Source: Candidatus Avedoeria danica (GTDB lineage: Bacteria; Chloroflexota; Anaerolineae; Epilineales; Epilineaceae). Taken from it: a stretch of DNA of 64,000 bases. A program made the translations under genes and the position numbers. Under the pieces are notes generated by a model, which was not told the origin of the DNA, ran no database searches, and saw only the letters and a program-made list of their open reading frames with translations. The stretch is from contig JADJCV010000004.1 of assembly GCA_016703025.1 (NCBI GenBank), positions 62,001-126,000 on the forward strand, written 5' to 3'. Of the stretch, positions 26,432 to 34,040 are shown in pieces (within the stretch, counting starts at the first letter, position 1; every line of letters starts with the position of its first letter).

Positions 26432-27562
26432 CTACCGCCGTGCCGCCGTCCAGCGCCCGCCGGCCTGTCGCGCCAGGCCTTTCAGCTCCAGCAGCGCCAG
26501 CGCGCCGCCGACCGTCGCCGCATCGAGCCCGGTGCGCCGCGCCAGCTCGTCGGCGGCCGACGGGCGGTCCGACAGCGCGGCGACGAGCGCCGCCTCGGCC
26601 GGATCGTCCGGCAGCTGCCGCCGCGCGTCGGAGTCGGCCGCGCGGCGGTCGAGGTCGAGGACGGCCAGCACGTCCTCCGCCGACGTCGCCAGCGCGGCGC
26701 CGGCGCTGATGAGCCCGTGCGCGCCGTGCGATCGGTCGCTCGTGATCGGCCCGGGGACGGCCAGCACGTCGCGGCCTTCCTCGAGCGCGCACGACGCCGT
26801 GATCAGCGCCCCGCTCCGCATGCCGGCCTCGACGACGACGCACGCCAGCGACAGCCCGGCGATGATCCGATTCCGCGCCGGGAACCGCCCGGCCACCGGC
26901 TCGACGCCGGGCGCGCACTCGCTCACGACGCACCCACCTCCGGCGATGATCCGGGCGTGCAGCTCGACGTGCTGGGGCGGGTAGACCCCGTCGATGCCGC
27001 CCGCGACGACGGCCACCGTGCTGCCGCCCGCCTCGAGTGCGGCGTCGTGCGCCGCCGCGTCGATGCCGAGCGCCAGACCGGAGACGATGACGATGCCCTG
27101 CCGCGCGAGCGGCGCGACGATCCGCCACGTCGCATCCCGTCCGTACGCCGTCGCGGCGCGCGTCCCGACGACGGCCACGGCCGGGCCGGCCAGGGGGGCG
27201 ATGTCGCCGCGCACGAAGAGGACGAACGGCGGTGTCGCGGTCTGCGCGAGGAGCGGCGGATAGCGCGGATCGACCAGCGGGAGGACGTGCGCGCCGCAGG
27301 CATGGACGGCCGCCATGATCGCCTCCGGCGACCGCCGCGCGCGGAGCGACACGAGCCGCTCGGCCACCGGCGCCGTCACGATCGGCGCCAGGTCGGCCGC
27401 GTCGGCCCGCCAAGCGGCCGCGGCGCTGCCGAAGCGGGCGATGACGTCGCGCAACCGCCGCGGTCCGAGGCCGTCGACGGTGACGAGGGCCACGATGTGC
27501 GCCATGTCGTCGGCGCGGCCGGGGGATGGCGGCGCCTGGGCGGGGGATGGGGTTGGGTTCAT
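26432..27562 (-). CDS. dprA: DNA-processing protein DprA/Smf
   Basis: A 376-residue protein that loads RecA on incoming single-stranded DNA in natural transformation. The Rossmann-type core has VAVVGTRAATAYGRD, IVSGLALGIDAAAH, GGIDGVYPPQH, GRFPARNRIIAGLS, VVVEAGMRSGALITA and VPGPITS, all diagnostic. An N-terminal helix-hairpin region (VDGLGPRRLRDVIARFG) and a C-terminal winged helix (ADELARRTGLDAATVGGALALLELKG) complete a full-length architecture. It lies just upstream of manC on the same strand. Other competence genes are not in the window. Confidence 0.96.
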   Translation of the reverse strand: MNPTPSPAQAPPSPGRADDMAHIVALVTVDGLGPRRLRDVIARFGSAAAAWRADAADLAPIVTAPVAERLVSLRARRSPEAIMAAVHACGAHVLPLVDPRYPPLLAQTATPPFVLFVRGDIAPLAGPAVAVVGTRAATAYGRDATWRIVAPLARQGIVIVSGLALGIDAAAHDAALEAGGSTVAVVAGGIDGVYPPQHVELHARIIAGGGCVVSECAPGVEPVAGRFPARNRIIAGLSLACVVVEAGMRSGALITASCALEEGRDVLAVPGPITSDRSHGAHGLISAGAALATSAEDVLAVLDLDRRAADSDARRQLPDDPAEAALVAALSDRPSAADELARRTGLDAATVGGALALLELKGLARQAGGRWTAARR

Positions 27563-27665
27563 CGGTCGACGCCCCTGTAACGATGGGGCGTGGGTGGCGG
27601 GGGGATGATAGGTGGGGCGGGGGTCCGGGGGCAACCGGTTGCGGGCGGGGGCGGCACGCGCCCTA

Positions 27666-27674
27666 TGCTATCCT
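27666..27674 (+). promoter_or_regulatory. Extended -10 promoter giving a leaderless transcript
   Basis: TGC-TATCCT ends 7 bases before the GTG at 27682, so RNA should start at the codon. The intervening bases are C-rich and hold no ribosome site. The geometry is the same as at 15468. Confidence 0.5.
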
Positions 27675-27681
27675 CCCCCCC

Positions 27682-28278
27682 GTGCCCGACACGCCCGACC
27701 TGCCGCCCGCGCCCGCCGCCCACCGCACCGTCCGCGGCGCGTTCCGCACGACGGCCGGCCTCGACCGCGCCCTGGCGCGCCTCGCCGCCGCCCGCCCGCC
27801 GGCCATCGTCGGCGTCGTCGCCGCGGACGCGGCGGCCGAGCGGTGGCTTGCCGGATCGTCCTCGGGCGCGGCACGCACGTTGCTCGTCGTGCTCGCCGGT
27901 GCGGTCGAAGACGTGGCGCTCGGGTATCGACAGGCTTGGCAGGCGATCGAGCTCTCGGGCGGGGTGCCGTCGGCCGGCGGGCGGCTGCGCGAGGGGGTGC
28001 TCGACGGCGGGAGCATGTACGGGGGCGATGCGAGGGATGCGCTGCACGTCCGCGTCGAACTGCCGGAGGACGACCTGACGGCGCTCCTCGACTGGGCCGC
28101 CGACCTCCGGGCGCTGGCCGGCGGCGCCGGCGCGTTCGTCCTGCCGGGAACGGGGTGCGGCTGGGTCGTCGTGCCGCCGGGCGCGCGCGCCGAAGAGTCG
28201 CTGGCGTGGCTGGGTGCCAAGGTGCGGGGCCGAAGAGGACGGTTGGCGGTCGCCGCAGCGGCGGCGATCGCTTCGTGA
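27682..28278 (+). CDS. Unknown 198-residue protein
   Basis: A soluble alpha/beta protein with no signal. Visible segments are RPPAIVGVVAADAAAERW, LHVRVELPEDDLTALLDWAADL and GAGAFVLPGTGCGWVVVP. I do not recognise the family; the last segments loosely recall ligand-binding caps of FAD oxidases, but this is too weak to use. The coding call rests on consistent codon use, the promoter directly before the GTG, and the ribosome-site-led gene that follows. It is first in a plus-strand run of four genes ending with rarA. Confidence 0.5.
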   Translation: MPDTPDLPPAPAAHRTVRGAFRTTAGLDRALARLAAARPPAIVGVVAADAAAERWLAGSSSGAARTLLVVLAGAVEDVALGYRQAWQAIELSGGVPSAGGRLREGVLDGGSMYGGDARDALHVRVELPEDDLTALLDWAADLRALAGGAGAFVLPGTGCGWVVVPPGARAEESLAWLGAKVRGRRGRLAVAAAAAIAS

Positions 28279-28324
28279 GCGCGGCGACGCACGGCGCGCC
28301 GGCAACTGTTTTGGAGGGGTAACG

Positions 28325-28729
28325 GTGAGCTATCAGAGTCGAGCAATTGTCGGGCTCCTGTTGATCTTCGCCAGCTTCGGCGTCCTCTTCTACAGCAGCC
28401 CCGCGCGCACCGGCATCAGCGCGCCGGACGACGTCTGGGTGTACAGCTTCGTCGGCCTCTTCGCCCTCGGCTTCATGTTGTTCTCGATGGGCATCCTCGG
28501 CCACCAGGACGCGTACACCGCGTTCGTCAGCGGCTTCGTGCTCTACCTGCTCGTCGGCGGCGCGATCACGCTGACGCTCTACGTCACGGGCAACGGCATC
28601 CATCAGTACTCGCTCGAGGACGCCGCGAACCCGGCCTTCTGGGGCGAGGCGATGCGCTTGTCCATCCTGTGGCCGCTGACGATCGTCCAGCTGACCGGAT
28701 TCTGGGGCTGGGAGGCGTTCAGCTGGTAG
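28325..28729 (+). CDS. Small three-span membrane protein
   Basis: A 134-residue membrane protein with three or four hydrophobic helices (IVGLLLIFASFGVLFY, VYSFVGLFALGFMLFSMGIL, FVSGFVLYLLVGGAITLTLYV) and a fourth weaker one near the C-terminus. GTG start at 28325 with GGAGG upstream at good spacing. No known family recognised. The stop is TAG in a GTAGGGGCGAGG context like other gene ends here. Confidence 0.65.
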   Translation: MSYQSRAIVGLLLIFASFGVLFYSSPARTGISAPDDVWVYSFVGLFALGFMLFSMGILGHQDAYTAFVSGFVLYLLVGGAITLTLYVTGNGIHQYSLEDAANPAFWGEAMRLSILWPLTIVQLTGFWGWEAFSW

Positions 28730-28752
28730 GGGCGAGGGAACGGTTCGAACGG

Positions 28753-29451
28753 ATGGAACGGACGTGCTCGGCCGGCGCGATCGCCGCGTGGACGGCGGTC
28801 GCCCTTTCGGCTGTCCTGGCCGGCTGCCGCGTCCGCCCAACGCCGTCGATCGCCCCGCCGCCGACCACCGCCGCGCCGCCGACCACCGCCGCGCCGCTTG
28901 ACGTCGGCGGTGCGTCCGATGCCACTGCCGACTCGCCCGATCCGGCGGCCAGTGCGACGCCCTTGCCTTCGCCGACCACGCTGCTGCCGATCGTCCCGAC
29001 GCGCACGTCGCCGCCCAGCGCCTCCGCCACGCCCACCGCGGCGTTCCCGAATGCCGCCGTCCTCATCGGCAAGCGCCTCGAAGGCGGTGCGATCGGCCCG
29101 ATCTTCCACTTGGACGATGTCCGGACCGGCGAGCACCCCGGCTATACGCGGATCGTCTGGGCGATGGACGAGGACGCCGGCGCGCCGCGTTGGACGACGC
29201 TTCTCCGGCGGGACGTCGAGGGCACGGCGGTCATCGACGTCGCGCTGTACGACGTCTCGGCGTTCGCCAAGCCCGAGACGTTGGACGCGCAGTCGCCGCA
29301 GAGCCCGATCGTCGACAGCATCCGGCAGCAGCGCGTGGCGGACGACGCCGAGCTGCGCTTCGCCGTCCGCCTGGCGCGGCCGGCCGGCTACCGCGTGACG
29401 GTGATCGACGGGCCGGTGCGCGTCGTCCTCGACGTGGCGCACGATCCGTGA
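28753..29451 (+). CDS. Lipoprotein with AMIN-like C-terminal domain
   Basis: A 232-residue predicted lipoprotein (lipobox LSAVLAGC). It has a Pro/Thr/Ala spacer of about 75 residues, then a beta-rich domain: DDVRTGEHPGYTRIVWAMDE near its start and RLARPAGYRVTVIDGPVRVVLDVAHDP at the end. This pattern resembles AMIN-like domains, which bind cell-wall or surface polymers. The ATG at 28753 gives a complete signal peptide. It follows the small membrane protein by 23 bases and precedes rarA by 45. Confidence 0.65.
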   Translation: MERTCSAGAIAAWTAVALSAVLAGCRVRPTPSIAPPPTTAAPPTTAAPLDVGGASDATADSPDPAASATPLPSPTTLLPIVPTRTSPPSASATPTAAFPNAAVLIGKRLEGGAIGPIFHLDDVRTGEHPGYTRIVWAMDEDAGAPRWTTLLRRDVEGTAVIDVALYDVSAFAKPETLDAQSPQSPIVDSIRQQRVADDAELRFAVRLARPAGYRVTVIDGPVRVVLDVAHDP

Positions 29452-29496
29452 CGGCGGCGGCGCGTTGACCCGAGTCGCGCGGCGGGGCCATCGACC

Positions 29497-31757
29497 ATGA
29501 CGCCTTCTCAACCCCGCGCCCCCCTCGCCGACCGGATGCGGCCGCGCACGCTCGACGCCTTCGCCGGGCAGGCGGCGATCGTCGGCCCCGGGCGGCTGTT
29601 GCGGCGGGCGATCCAGGCGGACCAGCTCTCCAGCGTGATCTTCTGGGGCCCGCCCGGCACCGGCAAGACGACGCTCGCGCGGATCATCGCCCGGACGACG
29701 AGCGCGCACTTCATCGCCTTGAACGCCGTCCTGGCGGGCGTGGCGGACATCCGCAGCGCGGTGGCCGAGGCCGAGAAGCGGCGCCAGGGTCTCTTCCCGC
29801 AGCGGACGATCCTGTTCGTCGACGAGGTCCATCGCTTCAACAAGGCGCAGCAGGATGCGCTGCTTCCGCACGTCGAGAACGGGCTGATCACGTTGATCGG
29901 GGCGACGACCGAGAACCCGTTCTTCGAGGTGAACAAGGCGCTCGTCAGCCGGTCGCGGATCTTCCGCCTCGAGTCGCTCTCCGACGACGACCTGCGCGCC
30001 GTCGCCCGCCACGCGCTGTCCGACGTCGCCGACGGCTACGGCGCGTTGGACGTCGTCCTGGACGCGGATGCGCTCGACCACCTCGTGAAGGTCGCCAACG
30101 GCGACGCCCGCGGCCTGCTGAACGCCCTCGAGCTGGCCGTCGAGACGACGCCGCCCGACGCGGACGGCCGGATCCATGTCGACCTGCCCGTGGCCGAGGA
30201 GTCCATCCAGCGGCGGGCCGTGCTGTACGACAAGGAGGGCGATGCGCACTACGACACGATCAGCGCCTTCATCAAGGCGTGCCGCGGCAGCGACCCGGAC
30301 GCGGCCCTCTACTGGCTGGCCCGCATGGTGTACGCCGGCGAAGATCCGCGCTTCATCTTCCGGCGCTTGTTCATCCTTTGCGGCGAGGACATCGGGATGG
30401 CCGACCCCACCAGCGTCGCCACCGTCGCCGCCTGCGCCCAGGCCTTCGAGTGGGTCGGCCTGCCCGAGGGCCGCTTCCACCTGGCGCTGGCCACGCTGAC
30501 CGTCGCCACCGCCGCCAAGAGCAACACGGCGCTCGGCTTCTTCGATGCGCTGGCCGTCGTCGAGAAGGAGCGGGCCGAGGACGTCCCGCCCCATCTGCGC
30601 GACGGCAACCGCGACGCGGCCGCCTTCGGCGACGGCAAGGGCTACCTCTACCCCCACAGCTGGCGCGACGGCTGGGTGGCGCAGCAGTACCTGCCGACGG
30701 GCCTGCAGGGCCGTGTCTTCTACCAGCCGACGGACCATGGCCACGAGGCCACGCTGAAGGACGATGTCGCCCGGCGCCGCGAGGCACAGCTGGCGGCGAT
30801 GATCGACGGCGAGGCGGCGATCCGCCAGACCCTCTCGTGGTCCGGCCCGCTGTCCGGCGGTGAGAGCGACCGCGCCCGCTGGCTGGACCGCGCGACAAGC
30901 GGCGCCGGCGACCGCCTGGCGGCCGTCCGCGACCGCGTGATCGACGCCGCCGCGCTGCAGCGCCACGACCGCGTTCTCGACCTGCGCGCCGGCACCGGCC
31001 TGCTGACGTGGGAAGCGCTGCGTCGCTGCCCCGAAGGCGGTGTCTGGTCCGTCGCGGCCGACGATGCCGAGGCCGCGGCCATCCTGACCATGGCCGCGCG
31101 CCTCGGCGCCGGCGTCCTCGCCCCGACCGTCATCGTCGCCCCGCTCGACGCCGTCGCCGCAGCCGTGCGTGCGAATGCGGACGGCGCGCTCGAATTCGAC
31201 GCGATTGTCGGCCGCGACGCCTTCGCCGCCCTCCCGCCCGATGGATGGCCCGCCGCTGCCGCCGCCCTCGCCACCCTCCTCGCCCCCGGCGGCCGCATCG
31301 CCCTCGCCGAGCCCGCCCCGACCGCCTCGACCCTCCCCTCGGCCCTCGTCGCACCCCAGGACCCGCGCCTGGACGCCGCGCTGCGCGAGCGGATCGCCGC
31401 CGCCGAGGCCGACCTCGTCGCGGAGCTGGCGGTGCGGCACGGCGGGGCGGAGGCGTTGGCGGCGGCGTGGCGGGGTGGGGGGACAGGGGAGCGGCGGGCG
31501 CGGCGGGTGCGAGGAACTTCGACGGCGTCATCGACATCACCGTCGAGACGACGATCTCCGCGTCGCGCCTGCCCGTGACGCCGACGTTGATCGCGCGGTG
31601 GTTCGAGGATGCGGCAGGGGCGTATCGGCGGGTGTTGGATGCGCATCTGACGGCGGATGAGGTGGCGCGGTATCGGTCGGTGGTGGCGGGGCGGGTGGGG
31701 GAGACGGCGGGGTGGGGCGTGGGGACGGGGTGGGTGGTGGGGAGGAGGGACGGGTAG
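29497..31757 (+). CDS. rarA: RarA/MgsA AAA+ ATPase fused to a methyltransferase-like domain (frameshift near the end)
   Basis: A replication-associated recombination ATPase with an extra C-terminal domain. Residues 1-430 are RarA: Walker A GPPGTGKTT, Walker B ILFVDEVHRFNKAQQD, sensor IGATTENPFFEVN, and the clamp-loader-like C-terminus with EDIGMADP and YLYPHSW. From about residue 480 a SAM-methyltransferase-like domain follows (RVLDLRAGTGLLTWEAL, later LLAPGGRIALAEP). In the first frame the end is scrambled after about 31480. The next frame reads NFDGVIDITVETTISASRLPV and ARWFEDAAGAYRRVL to TAG 31757, so a base seems lost in the G-run near 31476-31490. Whether the methyltransferase is active is unknown; the glycine motif is imperfect. 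Confidence 0.88.
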
Positions 31758-31894
31758 GGGCGGGCCGTGCGGAGGCGGTGGGCGGGATGATCGGGGGCGT
31801 GGGCAACGGACGGGGCAACGGCTTCTACCGTGGATCCGTCGATCGTCCGACACGGCCCAGGCGGTGTTGCCGGCCTGCCCACGATCGAAAGCCC

Positions 31895-31923
31895 TTGTCC
31901 CCCCCACCGCCGTATGCTACGCT
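31895..31923 (+). promoter_or_regulatory. Promoter of the secreted two-repeat protein
   Basis: TTGTCC (31895-31900), 17 bases, then TACGCT (31918-31923) with an upstream TGC (extended -10). RNA would begin about 16 bases before the ATG at 31946, leaving an AAGGGGGG ribosome site in the leader. Confidence 0.6.
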
Positions 31924-31945
31924 GCCGATCGATAAGGGGGGAACC

Positions 31946-33970
31946 ATGCGCCGATCCGAACCACGCCCGCAGTACCCGCGCCTCACGGTGCTTCTCGCGC
32001 TCGCCTGCCTCGCCGCAGTTGCCGCTGCCGTCGCTGTCGTCGTCGCGTCGACATCGACGGACGATCGCGGCCGCGTGCATGCGCAGGACGAGGCCAAGGT
32101 CTATCTGCCGTTCGTCTGGCGCGGCGTCACGCGCGCCGACCTCGTCGCGCCGCGCGAGGTGGTGCCGACGCGACCGCCGAGCGCCACGCCGACGAGCGAG
32201 GAGCCGGCGACGGTGCCGCCGACGTTCACGGCCATCCCGTCCGTCACGCCGACGCCGGCCGGGGACGGCTTTATCGGCGGCAGGCTCCTCCTCGGGAAGG
32301 ACCCGGCGCCGGCGGGCATGGGCGACGGTTTCGGGCCGGGGCTGTTCCTTCTGAAGTGCAAGGAAGGCCGGAAGCCGTGCGAGCGCGTCGGCCGGACCGC
32401 CGTCCTGGACGAGGACGGCCACTACAAGTTCCAGAACCCGGCGGCGCTGGCCGACGACGAGACGTACGTGGTCCATTGGCGCAACGAGACGTACAACGAC
32501 CTGTTCGGCCTGCGGGAGTGGCTCGGTGCGTGGTACTCCGAGGCGATCACGCCGCAGCGGTACACGCCGGGCGCCGAGATCACGATCGAGGACTTCCAGC
32601 TCGAGCCGATCGAGCTGACCGGGCCGAGCAACGGCACGGGCTACTCGGGCCTGCCCTGGACGTTCACCTGGGACCCGCGCCAGAACGAGATCGGCACGTA
32701 CCGCTGGGCGATTTGCGACTGCTTCGGCGACGGACTGCACCACCGCGACACCGACAAGTCGTTCAAGTCGCCGTCCGTCGGCCGGAACGGTGCGTACACG
32801 ATGGCGAACTATCCGGACTTCATCCGCCGGGCCGGCATCGGCATCGAGCACAAGTACTTCTGGTACGTTCACGTGGACGGTCCGCGCGGGAGCTGGGGCC
32901 AGAGCCACGACCAGTGGATGTTGTGGTTCGAGTCCGTCTTCCAGGCGTTCCGGCCGTTCGGCGTCACCGGCTTCAGCCGTTGGCAGCGGGTCGATTCGGC
33001 CGAGGCCGCGGCGTCGATCGCCCAGACCGGTGCCTTCGACGCGCACGTGTACATGCCGTCCGTCTGGCGCGCCGTCGACCGCACCGAGCTGCCGGCGGCC
33101 GTCCAGGCACCGTCCGAGCCGACGGCCACCGGCCCGCCGGTCGTCACCGCGGCGCCCACCGCCGTCACGCCCACCGAGGTGCCCGCCACCGACGAGCCGA
33201 CGGTCGAGCCGACGGAGATCCCGCCGCCGACGCCGATCAAGCCGGCGACGGGCACGATCCGCGGCCGCTACGTCAAGGAGGGCGTGCCGCTGTCGCCCGG
33301 CTACGGCGCCGACAGCTTCCCGCAGATCGAGCTGAAGGTGCGCACCGGCGGCGTCGGGCAGTGGACGAAAGTGGCGAACGCGGTCACGGTCGAGGACGGG
33401 ACGTTCGCCTTCGAAGCGCCGCCGGCGCTCGAGGAGGATCAGGTCTACCAGGTCTGGTGGACGAACGACGACACGATCGTCCTCTACGACAACGAGTCGC
33501 TCGGCAAGTGGTATTCCCGCAACATCACGCCCGATCAGATGGCCGATGGCAAGGACGTCGATCTCGGTACGGTCGAGCTGCGCGATCTCGAGCTCAAGTT
33601 CCCGGAGAACGACGTTCACTACAGCCTGCCGCACGACTACCGCTGGGAGACGCGCAATGAGGTGCCCACGGAGAACTACCGCTGGACGCTCTACAAGACG
33701 TGCAACGACCTGAGCGAACGATTCCCGTCGGGCAGCCACCGCACGCCGTCGCTCGGCCACCGCGGGACGATCAACATCAGCTCGCCGCCGCAGGGGTTCA
33801 AGATGGACGAGCGGTACTGCTGGTACGTCTACATCGAGGACAACCAAGGCCGCGGCAGCGGCTGGACGTACTACCGGTACAAGACGATCTTCCTGAGCGC
33901 GCTGGGTCGGATCGCGGCGGGGGCGGGCGGGTCGTTGGACGTGGGGCGGTGGATCCAACGTCGGTGGTAG
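31946..33970 (+). CDS. Secreted protein with two homologous halves, each led by a [YM][LM]P motif
   Basis: A 674-residue exported protein. A signal anchor (LTVLLALACLAAVAAAVAVVVA) is followed by KVYLPFVWRGVTRADL and a Pro/Thr spacer; then comes a domain of about 220 residues. Halfway, HVYMPSVWRAVDRTEL, another spacer and a related domain repeat the pattern. Matching parts are GRLLLGKDPAPAGMGDGFG with GRYVKEGVPLSPGYGADSF, DETYVVHWRNETYNDL with DQVYQVWWTNDDTIVL, and YFWYVHVDGPRGSWGQ with YCWYVYIEDNQGRGSG. It is therefore an internal duplication of motif plus spacer plus beta-domain. No enzyme motif. The TAG stop lies in the 33967-34040 inverted repeat. Confidence 0.78.
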   Translation: MRRSEPRPQYPRLTVLLALACLAAVAAAVAVVVASTSTDDRGRVHAQDEAKVYLPFVWRGVTRADLVAPREVVPTRPPSATPTSEEPATVPPTFTAIPSVTPTPAGDGFIGGRLLLGKDPAPAGMGDGFGPGLFLLKCKEGRKPCERVGRTAVLDEDGHYKFQNPAALADDETYVVHWRNETYNDLFGLREWLGAWYSEAITPQRYTPGAEITIEDFQLEPIELTGPSNGTGYSGLPWTFTWDPRQNEIGTYRWAICDCFGDGLHHRDTDKSFKSPSVGRNGAYTMANYPDFIRRAGIGIEHKYFWYVHVDGPRGSWGQSHDQWMLWFESVFQAFRPFGVTGFSRWQRVDSAEAAASIAQTGAFDAHVYMPSVWRAVDRTELPAAVQAPSEPTATGPPVVTAAPTAVTPTEVPATDEPTVEPTEIPPPTPIKPATGTIRGRYVKEGVPLSPGYGADSFPQIELKVRTGGVGQWTKVANAVTVEDGTFAFEAPPALEEDQVYQVWWTNDDTIVLYDNESLGKWYSRNITPDQMADGKDVDLGTVELRDLELKFPENDVHYSLPHDYRWETRNEVPTENYRWTLYKTCNDLSERFPSGSHRTPSLGHRGTINISSPPQGFKMDERYCWYVYIEDNQGRGSGWTYYRYKTIFLSALGRIAAGAGGSLDVGRWIQRRW

Positions 33971-34040
33971 GGGCACCCCTTGTGGGTGCCCTCCGCCCGT
34001 CGCACATCGCACGTTGGGCACCCACAAGGGGTGCCCCTAC
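33967..34040. repeat. 25-bp perfect inverted repeat between convergent genes (bidirectional terminator)
   Basis: Arms at 33967-33991 and 34016-34040 are exact reverse complements (GTAGGGGCACCCCTTGTGGG... in the left arm), separated by 24 bases. Each arm can also fold alone (GGGCACCC/GGGTGCCC). The outer TAGs are the stop codons of both flanking genes. The core also occurs at 14547-14567. Confidence 0.85.
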
